Positions 1 to 7,435 of a stretch of DNA of 20,434 nt are shown one piece after another (the first letter of the stretch is position 1; each line of letters begins with the position of its first letter). Source of the DNA: a virus. The translations under genes were made by a program, and so were the position numbers. The notes beneath the pieces are model-generated. The model ran no database searches. It was not told where the DNA came from and worked only from the letters and a program-made list of their open reading frames with translations. The DNA is taken from the IMG/VR virus record IMGVR_UViG_3300010354_013359, positions 1-20,434 of that record, one strand, 5' to 3'.

Positions 1-13
1 AGACTTTTAAATA

Positions 14-1117
14 ATGAAGTTACTGGTAAACGATAAAGAACTAGCGTATTTCTTAATGTCTTTAATTGATATTAAAGATCATTGCAAACATATTCAAATT
101 AACGAATCAAATGATTCACATGCCGCAGGAGCCATTGGTTATATTCTTAATAAACAAAGTTCTCCTAAATTTGAATTGTCAAAATTTAAGCAAAAGTTTA
201 AAGATAAGTTATATTCAGGAGTAGCTGCCGATGTCAACGAATGGCGGAAAAATGTTGAAGCTGTTATTAAAGAAGTTAAAAATGTTAGGCAAAAAAAGTT
301 ACAACTGAATGCATCAAAGATAATAGATGCACTCGGTGAAGACGTTGTAATAGAAAAATATCTTCAAAGTAGAAATCAACATTTTATCAAAACTGTTGGA
401 TTACAGTTAAATCCTAACGCGATAATGGTGAGAAGGCAAAAGTTTAATAATCCTAGTGAAGATTGTCTATTAAGAAACACAACAGGTAATGAAAATATTT
501 TAGTTGATAAGATCGATCAAAAATATCCTTTTTGGTTTATAGACAGCGGATACACTAATTTTATTGAACCAAACAAAAAATGGCACAGATTAGTTAGAAA
601 TCATCTGCATTTCAATCATACATTCGATGCTCCTTCCGATAGATTAATTAACTTTACATCTTTCCCCGTACCATGGAAAAAAGAAGGGAAAAAGATTTTA
701 GTTGTTGAACCGGGACCGTTTGCGGCTTCTATCTTTCATGTGAATCCACAGGTATGGCGAGAGACTATTACAACTGAAATTAAAAAATATACAGATAGGC
801 CAATAGAGTTTAGAGAAAAAACCAACAAAAAAACTAGGACAAGTTTATATAAACAACTATTAGATGGAGATTACTATTGTTCTATTAGTATTAATTCAAA
901 TAGCGCAGTAGAATCTGTATGGGCAGGTGTCCCGGCTATTACTCTAGATAAACATGTAAGCAATCCCGTTACTAGGAATTCTATTTCACAAATTAATGAT
1001 TTATATTATGGTCCTCTTGGAAACTGGTTAAGTTGGTTAAGTTATTGTCAATTTACATACGACGAACTTTTAAATGGTACTGCGATATCAATCGTAAGAG
1101 ATTATCATAATGTCTAA
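14..1117 (+). CDS. GT-B-like glycosyltransferase family protein, paralog A (long N-terminus)
   Basis: This 367-residue protein is the largest of four related proteins in the window. Its C-terminal half (about 225-367) carries the shared signature: a YTDRP element (259-263), a NSNSAVESVWAGVP segment (294-307), and a WLSYCQFTYDELLNG tail (341-355). The Ser-rich, VEA-like, GxP pattern resembles the donor-binding region of GT-B enzymes of the CDP-glycerol glycerophosphotransferase/KpsC-KpsS kind. The usual HP of that family is replaced here by REKTNKK, so the donor site may be altered. The first roughly 220 residues are Lys-rich and I do not recognise them; they may bind the acceptor. No signal peptide or membrane segment is visible, so it should act in the cytoplasm. 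It overlaps the next gene by 8 bases. The ATG lies 13 bases into the window, so its upstream signals are not seen. The specific substrate is unknown. Confidence 0.6.
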   Translation: MKLLVNDKELAYFLMSLIDIKDHCKHIQINESNDSHAAGAIGYILNKQSSPKFELSKFKQKFKDKLYSGVAADVNEWRKNVEAVIKEVKNVRQKKLQLNASKIIDALGEDVVIEKYLQSRNQHFIKTVGLQLNPNAIMVRRQKFNNPSEDCLLRNTTGNENILVDKIDQKYPFWFIDSGYTNFIEPNKKWHRLVRNHLHFNHTFDAPSDRLINFTSFPVPWKKEGKKILVVEPGPFAASIFHVNPQVWRETITTEIKKYTDRPIEFREKTNKKTRTSLYKQLLDGDYYCSISINSNSAVESVWAGVPAITLDKHVSNPVTRNSISQINDLYYGPLGNWLSWLSYCQFTYDELLNGTAISIVRDYHNV

Positions 1118-2033
1118 ACTTACAGCGGTAGCCTATTACGCCGGTATCCCCCCAAACAATAGTAATCTAGAAAAACCAAAAATTTTAGATTATTTTTGTC
1201 AGGGTGTACTATCTTGCGGTGATAATGCTATTGCACACAAGGGATTTGATGCATTAGATTGCGATGTAGCTTTAATTCAAGGATTCGTTCATGATAACGG
1301 AAAAAACTTGCCTCACCTCAAACTGAGAAGAGATGCTATTGAATTGCAGAAAAAAAATAATAAAAAATCATTAATAGTTGATAGTAGTTTGTTTTTATAT
1401 GTGAATAAAAATAATCCTTTGCATTACCTAAGGTATAGTTTTGACGGAGTTTTTCCTACTACTGGATATTATTTTGACAAAAATATCAACAGCGAAAGAT
1501 GGAAACAAATTAGTAATGATCTAAATATAACTTTAAAACAATATAGACAAACAGGCAATCATATTTTAATTTGTTTACAAAGAAATGGCGGATGGAGCAT
1601 GGGTGGATTAGATGTCATTAAATGGATGAATTTGACTGTACAAAAAATAAGACAATACTCGGATAGGCCCATTGTTATCCGCTCGCATCCTGGAGATAAA
1701 AAAACTAAAAATTTGTTACAGGCAAAATTTAAAAATGTCACAATTAGTCAAAAAGAATCTTTATCAGAAGATTTAAAAAATTGCTGGGCTTCGGTTGTTT
1801 ACAATAGCAGTCCGAGTGTAGCAAGCTTAATAGAAGGAGTTCCAACTTTTGTTACAGATCCAATACCTCAACATAGTCAAAGTTTTGAAATGTGTAATCT
1901 TGATCTAGCTAATCTTGAAAATCCAATCTTAGCAGATAGACAAGAATGGATAGAAAAATTGTCTATGTGCCATTGGAAATTTGATGAATTACAGTCTGGA
2001 AAAGCATGGGATTTTTTTAGAGGTCATCTATGA
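1110..2033 (+). CDS. GT-B-like glycosyltransferase family protein, paralog B
   Basis: This 307-residue paralog keeps the most canonical motifs of the four: YSDRP (183-187), RSHPGDKK (191-198, the basic HP element expected in CDP-glycerol glycerophosphotransferase/capsule-transferase folds), YNSSPSVASLIEGVP (231-245) and the tail MCHWKFDELQSGKAW (286-300). The N-terminal half (1-150) would be the acceptor-side Rossmann-like domain and contains a VALIQGF strand. It is probably a cytoplasmic sugar or polyol-phosphate transferase for a surface glycan; donor and acceptor are unknown. It starts inside the end of paralog A and ends in an ATGA overlap with a methyltransferase, suggesting coupled translation of transferase and methylase. 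The family call rests on motif pattern only. Confidence 0.62.
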   Translation: MSKLTAVAYYAGIPPNNSNLEKPKILDYFCQGVLSCGDNAIAHKGFDALDCDVALIQGFVHDNGKNLPHLKLRRDAIELQKKNNKKSLIVDSSLFLYVNKNNPLHYLRYSFDGVFPTTGYYFDKNINSERWKQISNDLNITLKQYRQTGNHILICLQRNGGWSMGGLDVIKWMNLTVQKIRQYSDRPIVIRSHPGDKKTKNLLQAKFKNVTISQKESLSEDLKNCWASVVYNSSPSVASLIEGVPTFVTDPIPQHSQSFEMCNLDLANLENPILADRQEWIEKLSMCHWKFDELQSGKAWDFFRGHL

Positions 2034-2620
2034 AAGAATATAAATGGAATAGCATATTTTTACCCTTAATTCAAAGATGGAGGCCGCAAACCTTCTGTGA
2101 AATAGGATGTCACGAAGGATTAACACTTAAATCTTTATGTCCCACTGTAAAAGGATTAGGTTATGAAATTACATACATAGGATACGACGCATTTGACCTA
2201 GCGGATAGGCCAACTTTTGAATATCCTAAAAATCCTTTTACAGGAGAAATGGAACACAACGGGAAAGAATCTGCAGATTATAAAAAATTAATCGAACGTT
2301 GTGAAAAATATAAAAAAGACAAATCTCTTAAATCATATATAATATATAAAGGTTGGACACATGAAACCTTAAAAGATGATAGCCAGTTTGACATGGTATA
2401 CATCGATGGCGGGCATTCTTATTCAACTGTTAAATGGGATTATGAACATGTTAAGAAGAGTAAGATAATTATATTTGACGATACTTATCCAGTAAAATTT
2501 CCAGGTGTAGCAAAATTAATTGACGAACTTAAAGAACAAAACCTAAATATTAAAGAGTATATAGAAAAAGATAAAACCGGCAAAATAATAATGCAATGCG
2601 CTGTAATTAAGAATTTATAA
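2030..2620 (+). CDS. class I SAM-dependent methyltransferase
   Basis: This 196-residue protein has the layout of the Methyltransf_24-like group. Motif I is FCEIGCHEG (22-30), the acidic strand-2 end is YIGYDAFD (49-56), and YIDGGHSYSTVKWD (124-137) is the characteristic IDG-HxY element, followed by FDDTYP (149-154). Such enzymes often methylate sugars in glycan gene clusters. The neighbouring GT-B-like genes and the FkbM gene five bases downstream support that role here. It starts in an ATGA overlap with a GAGGTC ribosome-binding site a few bases upstream. The methyl acceptor cannot be read from the sequence. Confidence 0.72.
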   Translation: MKEYKWNSIFLPLIQRWRPQTFCEIGCHEGLTLKSLCPTVKGLGYEITYIGYDAFDLADRPTFEYPKNPFTGEMEHNGKESADYKKLIERCEKYKKDKSLKSYIIYKGWTHETLKDDSQFDMVYIDGGHSYSTVKWDYEHVKKSKIIIFDDTYPVKFPGVAKLIDELKEQNLNIKEYIEKDKTGKIIMQCAVIKNL

Positions 2621-2624
2621 AATT

Positions 2625-3341
2625 ATGAAAAAATTAACAATAGGTTGGTATGTTCCGGACGATGATCAAAGAGTCACTTTTCTTCTAGCAAAAGATACTC
2701 AAATGTCTAGACCCAAATACGAAGAAAAATATAGAGAGATTATTGTCAGGCAGTTACCTAATAAAAGAACTTTTGTAGATGTCGGTGCAAATGTAGGAAT
2801 TTGGTCATTACCGATGTTTAAATATTTTAAAAATGTCGTTCCTTATGAGCCGTCAAAGCAAAATATAGAGTGTTTAAAACTTAACATACCTCCCAGCATA
2901 AAAATTAGAGAACTAGCTGTAGCAGACTTTAACGGAGAAGCTGATTTTCATCAAGCCGGCAAAAATTGTGGGGATGGAAAATTAGTTGGAGACCTTCCTA
3001 TACCGTCGTCTTATAAAGTGCCGGTTGTAAAATTAGATGACGAAAACTTATCTAATGTAGATATGGTTAAAATAGATACACAAGGTTGGGAATTACAAGT
3101 TTTAAAAGGTATGACCGGAATTTTAAAAAATCAGCGTCCTTGGGTAATGATAGAAATCAATGAGGAAGTAGATATTTGCTGTAAGCTTATGGAGAAATAT
3201 GATTACGAAATGGTTTATGTTAAAAGCAAACGTAATCTACTGTGGGCCCCCAAGACGGGTCATAACAGTCCGTTAGATAAATCAATTCTCAAAAGGTATT
3301 TAGGGCCTGGTCCATACGCTCCTAGGTATGCTCCTGGTTGA
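2625..3341 (+). CDS. FkbM family methyltransferase, copy 1
   Basis: This is a 238-residue SAM-dependent O-methyltransferase of the FkbM type. Visible motifs are VDVGANVGIW (51-60), YEPS (74-77), VKIDTQGWELQVLKG (148-162; family consensus IKIDVEGxE) and VMIEINEE after RPW. FkbM enzymes methylate hydroxyls on sugars and polyketides; a sugar is the likely target given the glycosyltransferases around it. The GQ-rich variant TQGWE replaces the usual VEGxE, so one acidic residue of the motif is a Gln. The C-terminus ends in an odd Pro/Gly/Tyr-rich tail (PGPYAPRYAPG, 228-238). It is the last + gene before a convergent minus-strand block and overlaps the end of that block by 20 bases. Confidence 0.82.
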   Translation: MKKLTIGWYVPDDDQRVTFLLAKDTQMSRPKYEEKYREIIVRQLPNKRTFVDVGANVGIWSLPMFKYFKNVVPYEPSKQNIECLKLNIPPSIKIRELAVADFNGEADFHQAGKNCGDGKLVGDLPIPSSYKVPVVKLDDENLSNVDMVKIDTQGWELQVLKGMTGILKNQRPWVMIEINEEVDICCKLMEKYDYEMVYVKSKRNLLWAPKTGHNSPLDKSILKRYLGPGPYAPRYAPG

Positions 3342-4107
3342 TTACATCCCATGCATACCCAGACAGTAATTCAGCTCTAGTAAATTGACAATAGGACAGA
3401 TGTTTCATCCAAGCCTGTTTAAGATCTTGGTCTGCAACTGATAAAATTTCAATATCTTTGATTGTTTTTTTGTAAAGACTTCTTGTTGCCGAATGTCCTA
3501 ATGGTATTACTGGAATATCGCAGATTGCAGCCTCCACGAGAGAATTAGATGAATACCCAATTACACAATAGGTATTGTTTCTTATAAAATCTTTAAAGGT
3601 GTTAGACGTTGTTCTTTCTCCTCTAGATTCTGGCCTGTACCTAACTCTAATATTTCTATCTGTAAATTGTTTAACTTGTTGAACAACGGTATTAATCCAA
3701 TCATCTACGGATCCCAAATCTAAAGTATGACAAATTTTTCTATCTGGCGGAACTATTACAATATCCGAGCCTCTCTTAAAAGATTCGTTGTTAAGATTAA
3801 GAATTTCTAGCCTATCATTTGGCCTATCTATGATGTCGTTAGTATTCTGAAAATTGTTTACACTTAATCTAAAGTAGTTTTTCTTTTTTTGATTTCCAAA
3901 GTATGCTCCGTCAAAATTATAAAATTTTAAATGATGCTTTCTGCAAATCTCCAGCCATTGAGGTTTAAAAAAACTAGGCCAGCACATTGGATATTTGGTA
4001 TTTTCGTACATTTCTGCTCTAGTAAGAAAATAACCACCACTTCCTAGGGTGAATTCGTATGCCCCGTAATCTGTGCCTTGTTCTGTTACAAAATTAATTA
4101 TTTTCAT
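3322..4107 (-). CDS. GT-B-like glycosyltransferase family protein, paralog C
   Basis: This 261-residue member of the same family lies on the minus strand. It shows FTDRN (148-152), a basic RYRPESRGER stretch where paralogs B and D have HP, GYSSNSLVEAAICDIPVI (184-201) and the tail LSYCQFTRAELLSGYAW (237-253). The tail is almost identical in pattern to that of paralog A, which argues for common descent. I chose the ATG at 4107 because it forms an ATGA overlap with the upstream gene; a TTG at 4116 would add three residues. It is the third gene of a minus-strand unit whose likely promoter lies near 5358-5365. It is probably a cytoplasmic transferase with unknown substrate. Confidence 0.6.
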   Translation of the reverse strand: MKIINFVTEQGTDYGAYEFTLGSGGYFLTRAEMYENTKYPMCWPSFFKPQWLEICRKHHLKFYNFDGAYFGNQKKKNYFRLSVNNFQNTNDIIDRPNDRLEILNLNNESFKRGSDIVIVPPDRKICHTLDLGSVDDWINTVVQQVKQFTDRNIRVRYRPESRGERTTSNTFKDFIRNNTYCVIGYSSNSLVEAAICDIPVIPLGHSATRSLYKKTIKDIEILSVADQDLKQAWMKHLSYCQFTRAELLSGYAWDVINQEHT

Positions 4108-4940
4108 TTGAGCCAATATGCTTCTTTTCTTAAAATTCTTAAATCTTCTTTTTTACTTCTACCTAATTTCTTTCTACCGCCCTTTAAATGGTCTAGATAA
4201 GCGCCCCAGTCACTATTAATTAAAGGATGACCCTCCCCGGGACTCATTCCACCCTTCGGCCTAAGGTCATTTAATTTAGCCGCCCAATCATTTTGTTTCA
4301 TATTTGGAAATTTTATTCTTACAGCATCAAAAACAAAACTGTCGTGCCATTCTTGTAAGGTAAAAATGCCGTTCTCAGCATCGTCGTAGTAATGTTGAAA
4401 TTCTTTTAGAAAGTTTTGAACAGTACTTGATCTTAAATTGAGAGAATATAAACCGCATTCGCTATATTTGCCTTTTCTACCCAAATAACATAGTTCTGAA
4501 TCAGGCGGAATTAATCTTGTTATTTCAGATAAACTTATAGGACTGTGGCAAACAGTATCGGCATCCATCCAAATTAAAATATCGGCGTCTGTTTTCTTAG
4601 CGCAATCAAAAATGGCATAAACTTTATGTGCAAATCTTATAGCATGCCATTTAAATCCTTTACCGGAGTCTTTTCTTTTGGATCTGATAGGATCATTACT
4701 TACATCTCCGTTAGCTTTAGGCACATCTTTCCACTTTTGTTTGAAGATTTGAAGATCTTGCACTTCTTCTAACCTATTCAATGTTATTCTTGAATGATCT
4801 TTAATTTGTGGATTACAATTTTCTGGATATAGATGAAGTACGACCTCCTTAGGCCAAGATTCTATGTAAGAATTAATCATTCGTTGAGCATAATTTTGCA
4901 AACCGTCTCCGTTGAATGTGGTTACAACTGCATATTTCAT
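4104..4940 (-). CDS. GT-A-like glycosyltransferase with DxD motif
   Basis: This 278-residue protein begins MKYAVVTTFNGDG, a typical first strand of a nucleotide-sugar-binding GT-A fold. It contains ADILIWMDADTV (119-130), whose DAD is the expected metal/nucleotide-sugar DxD motif. Later elements are ECGLYSLNL (161-169), EWHDSFVFD (197-205) and a basic tail with HLKGGRKK (251-258); a late His and basic residues often close the donor site in such enzymes. It should transfer a sugar from a nucleotide donor in the cytoplasm. I prefer the ATG at 4940 (ATGA overlap with the upstream gene) to one five residues earlier at 4955. It lies between a small Rossmann protein and GT-B paralog C on the minus strand. 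Sugar specificity is unknown. Confidence 0.7.
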   Translation of the reverse strand: MKYAVVTTFNGDGLQNYAQRMINSYIESWPKEVVLHLYPENCNPQIKDHSRITLNRLEEVQDLQIFKQKWKDVPKANGDVSNDPIRSKRKDSGKGFKWHAIRFAHKVYAIFDCAKKTDADILIWMDADTVCHSPISLSEITRLIPPDSELCYLGRKGKYSECGLYSLNLRSSTVQNFLKEFQHYYDDAENGIFTLQEWHDSFVFDAVRIKFPNMKQNDWAAKLNDLRPKGGMSPGEGHPLINSDWGAYLDHLKGGRKKLGRSKKEDLRILRKEAYWLK

Positions 4941-5335
4941 TTTACAAATTTCCATAGGTGATAATCGCCAAACATTTCAGTGACAGAAAAACTAAAATTC
5001 TTCAAAAACTTATATTCGTTTCTATCAAAAATTATATTACCTTCTACAAGTAGTATAGGCCTGTATTTTAACAGTAACGGTTTCAATTTATCAATATTAC
5101 AATCCTGATTTCTGTCTATCATTACGACGTCTAGATCTGGTAGTAGTTCGACACTATCAAATGTTTCTCTATAAATTAAATTTTTACGTTTAATTGGTTC
5201 TTTTAAGGTTGAAATAATGAAAACATTGTTAAAATGATCACAAATTTCCGAGAGAAAACCAAATCCAGTACCTAATACTAGAACGTTTCTAGGATTTTTG
5301 AAATTTTTTCTTATCCGTTTTACTAATTTGGGCAT
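4937..5335 (-). CDS. small Rossmann-fold, methyltransferase-like protein
   Basis: This 132-residue protein opens with a basic segment and then VLVLGTGFGFLSEI (18-31), a glycine-rich strand-loop-helix like SAM-binding motif I. A second strand, NVFIISTL (37-44), and a third, DVVMIDR (69-75), follow, as in a class I methyltransferase core. It is much shorter than a full methyltransferase (usually about 200 residues or more), so it may be a minimal or inactive SAM-binding protein or a reduced nucleotide-binding domain. It is the first gene of the three-gene minus-strand unit, 23 bases or less from a late-type promoter. Function is uncertain. Confidence 0.5.
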   Translation of the reverse strand: MPKLVKRIRKNFKNPRNVLVLGTGFGFLSEICDHFNNVFIISTLKEPIKRKNLIYRETFDSVELLPDLDVVMIDRNQDCNIDKLKPLLLKYRPILLVEGNIIFDRNEYKFLKNFSFSVTEMFGDYHLWKFVK

Positions 5336-5357
5336 TTTATGTCGTTAAATACTACTA

Positions 5358-5365
5358 TATTTATT
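5358..5365 (-). promoter_or_regulatory. probable T4-type late promoter (AATAAATA), minus strand
   Basis: Read on the minus strand, the 41-base divergent gap contains AATAAATA, matching the NATAAATA late -10 element of T4-like marine phages. It ends 22 bases before the ATG at 5335, leaving a leader of about 16 bases. It is the only good promoter match for the three-gene minus-strand unit. A 5-base inverted repeat (GGGCA at 5330-5334, TGCCC at 5365-5369) brackets it. Confidence 0.55.
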
Positions 5366-5376
5366 GCCCTGCATTT

Positions 5377-6210
5377 ATGAACTTTAAATTGTACAAAAAC
5401 TTTGGAGCTTTGAATAGCGGTCCTGTATTTGCTGCTATAGAACAAGGTTTATTATCGTTAGGTCATAAAATTGTGGATCAAGATGAGGATATTAGTGTTA
5501 TTTGGTCTGTTTTATGGCACGGTAGGATGGCATCTAACAAACTCATCTACGAATCAAACAAACAACATAATAAAAAAACTTTGATAATTGAAGTTGGTAA
5601 CTTTTTTCGTGGTAAAACTTGGAGACTTTCGATGAATCACATAGATGCTACTGGCATATATGGATTTAATAAAGACCTCGATAGAAATAGACCTGCAAAG
5701 TTAGGCCTAAGATTAAACGATTTAAATTTAAAAAGGCGATCCGAAATTTTGTTAGCCTGCCAGCATGAAAAAAGTTTACAATGGCAGGGTCTACCCTCCA
5801 CATCAGAATGGGTTAATCAGATGATCGCCGATATAAGGCGGTACTCGGATAGAAAAATTTATGTAAGACCGCATCCAAGATGTCCGTTGAGGGGTAATAT
5901 AATAGGTGGTACGTTAATAGCGCCTAGACAAATTCAAGGTACTTACGATGATTTTGACTTTGATACAAATTACCATTGTGTAATCAATCACAATAGTGGT
6001 CCTTGCATACAGGCAGCAATTAAGGGAACTCCTGTTATTTGCAACAGAACAAGTTTAGCATACCCAGTAAGCGATTTATTGGAAAATATTGACAAAATAA
6101 ATCTTGGAGACAGAATCGAATGGCTGATTAAGCTTTCTCATACCGAATGGACTGTTAGTGAGTTGGGGACTGGCCAGCCTCTCCAAAGAATACTTAATGA
6201 AATAACTTGA
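5377..6210 (+). CDS. GT-B-like glycosyltransferase family protein, paralog D
   Basis: This is the fourth member of the local family, 277 residues long. It has YSDRK (156-160), RPHPRCP (164-170, the HP element), HNSGPCIQAAIKGTPVI (205-221) and the tail LSHTEWTVSELGTG (253-266). The N-terminus (1-75) has an alternating strand/helix pattern with VIWSVLWHG and TLIIEVGNF, as in the first Rossmann domain of GT-B proteins. It is a likely cytoplasmic transferase acting on a surface glycan. It is divergent from the minus-strand unit; I see no convincing promoter or ribosome-binding site for it in the 41-base gap. Its stop codon lies inside the -35 element of the next gene's promoter. Confidence 0.6.
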   Translation: MNFKLYKNFGALNSGPVFAAIEQGLLSLGHKIVDQDEDISVIWSVLWHGRMASNKLIYESNKQHNKKTLIIEVGNFFRGKTWRLSMNHIDATGIYGFNKDLDRNRPAKLGLRLNDLNLKRRSEILLACQHEKSLQWQGLPSTSEWVNQMIADIRRYSDRKIYVRPHPRCPLRGNIIGGTLIAPRQIQGTYDDFDFDTNYHCVINHNSGPCIQAAIKGTPVICNRTSLAYPVSDLLENIDKINLGDRIEWLIKLSHTEWTVSELGTGQPLQRILNEIT

Positions 6211-6235
6211 CAAAACAAATACTAACTGTTAATAT
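6207..6235 (+). promoter_or_regulatory. sigma70-like early promoter abutting a start codon
   Basis: TTGACA (6207-6212, perfect -35) is followed by a 17-base spacer, a TG extended -10 (6227-6228) and TAATAT (6230-6235, 4 of 6 matches). The ATG at 6242 begins six bases after the -10, where transcription would normally start. The -35 overlaps the stop codon of the preceding gene. It should drive the 397-residue gene and uvsW, and predicts a leaderless or nearly leaderless message. Confidence 0.65.
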
Positions 6236-6241
6236 ATTTGA

Positions 6242-7435
6242 ATGGCTCAGCATAGATACCTTGAAGACATATTTTTAGATTTTAATATCTGCAATGGTAT
6301 CCATGGATTTGTCACTAACTATACAGATTACCGAATCGTTAATAGTTTTACCACAATTATTAACAATAATTCTCAAATGACGCAGAGTCAGGCTAATCTT
6401 GCATGTAAACTATTAAAAAAATATCAAGATGATGCTAAAAAATTTAATTTAGATTACGAAAATGATTTAGTAACTCCGTTATGGAAGACACCATTTAGAG
6501 TTTTAGATCTAAGTAAAAAAGTTTTTATAAAAAAAGAAGAAAATGGGGAAATTTTTGTGTGCTTAAAATTTCCTTTTCAATTTAAAGAAGTTTTTGACCT
6601 TGAATTTTCTAATCAGTCAGAGAATATTTTAACCAGGTCCTGGGACCACGATGAAAAAATTAGAAAAATACCCGTTGACAGTATTAACCTTATTCACTTA
6701 CACGATTGGTGTCAAAAAAATTCGTTTGAATTGGATCAAGAATTTTTAGATCTGGTGCTTTTTGTCGAAAATTTGTGGGCTGAAGAAGAAGAGGTAATAC
6801 CTCATTCAGTAATTTTTGAAAATTTTGTAGTATTAAAAAATAGTTCTCATGATGCAGATGTGTTTTTTGAAAAATTTTCAACAGGGAATTTATATAACGA
6901 TTTATTTTTGGCAAAGTCTATGAATTTTCCGCTGCGATGTGAAAAATCTCCGGTAAATTTGGTGGAAAAAATTTGTAGGTCAAATGAAAACATTTTTTGG
7001 ATTAAGGAACTTGAGAAATTTTTTAGTCTCGCTGAAAAAATTTCTGGAAAAATTGTTGTGTTAATTGACAGGGCTAGTGAAAGAGACACATGGCTTACAA
7101 ATTTTGTTAAAATCAGCGAAAAATTTCCAGCAGAACGTGAAAAAATTAAAGTCTGTTTTAGGGACGACAAGCATGAAAAAGGTAATCTTAATAAATGGAT
7201 AAAGGACAATAACCTAGGCGGCGGCGTTGATAGTGGAAAATATTTAATTTTTGAAAATAAACCGGCCAAGTGGTTGTTTAAAGACAATTTAGATGTTAAA
7301 ATTATTGTAACTAACAACCTTTACATGAATTCTAATGTATGGGTTAATGATTGGATGGCTAGTCATCCTTGCGTGATTTATCTCAGTGATGTGAAGCCTA
7401 CAATAAAGAGGATAAAAAACATTGCCGCTCTGTAA
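6242..7435 (+). CDS. uncharacterised protein coupled to UvsW helicase
   Basis: I do not recognise this 397-residue protein with certainty. An N-terminal MTQSQANLACKLLKKY helix (46-61) looks like a folded DNA- or protein-binding element. The C-terminal part has alternating strands, including KIVVLIDR, KYLIFENKPAKWLF and HPCVIYLSDVKPT, that recall the second RecA-like domain of an SF2 helicase without its catalytic motifs. It overlaps the UvsW start by 14 bases and shares its promoter, so the two products may work together on recombination or fork DNA. No ribosome-binding site precedes the ATG, which fits a leaderless start; the next ATG is at 6377. Codon use is strongly A/T with many GAAAAATTT runs, which creates a spurious antisense frame. 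Confidence 0.6.
   Translation: MAQHRYLEDIFLDFNICNGIHGFVTNYTDYRIVNSFTTIINNNSQMTQSQANLACKLLKKYQDDAKKFNLDYENDLVTPLWKTPFRVLDLSKKVFIKKEENGEIFVCLKFPFQFKEVFDLEFSNQSENILTRSWDHDEKIRKIPVDSINLIHLHDWCQKNSFELDQEFLDLVLFVENLWAEEEEVIPHSVIFENFVVLKNSSHDADVFFEKFSTGNLYNDLFLAKSMNFPLRCEKSPVNLVEKICRSNENIFWIKELEKFFSLAEKISGKIVVLIDRASERDTWLTNFVKISEKFPAEREKIKVCFRDDKHEKGNLNKWIKDNNLGGGVDSGKYLIFENKPAKWLFKDNLDVKIIVTNNLYMNSNVWVNDWMASHPCVIYLSDVKPTIKRIKNIAAL
7408..7413 (+). promoter_or_regulatory. ribosome-binding site deciding the TTG start of UvsW
   Basis: GAGGAT lies about eight bases before a TTG at 7422, within the end of the previous gene. The first ATG in frame is much further in, after the conserved N-terminal strand, so this site supports TTG as initiator. 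Confidence 0.55.

Noticed and set aside
6847-7317. 156-residue antisense open frame inside the UvsW-coupled gene
   Set aside because: Leu/Ser/Phe-rich translation of A/T-biased codons (many GAAAAATTT runs), no start signal, and complete overlap with a plausible gene on the other strand.
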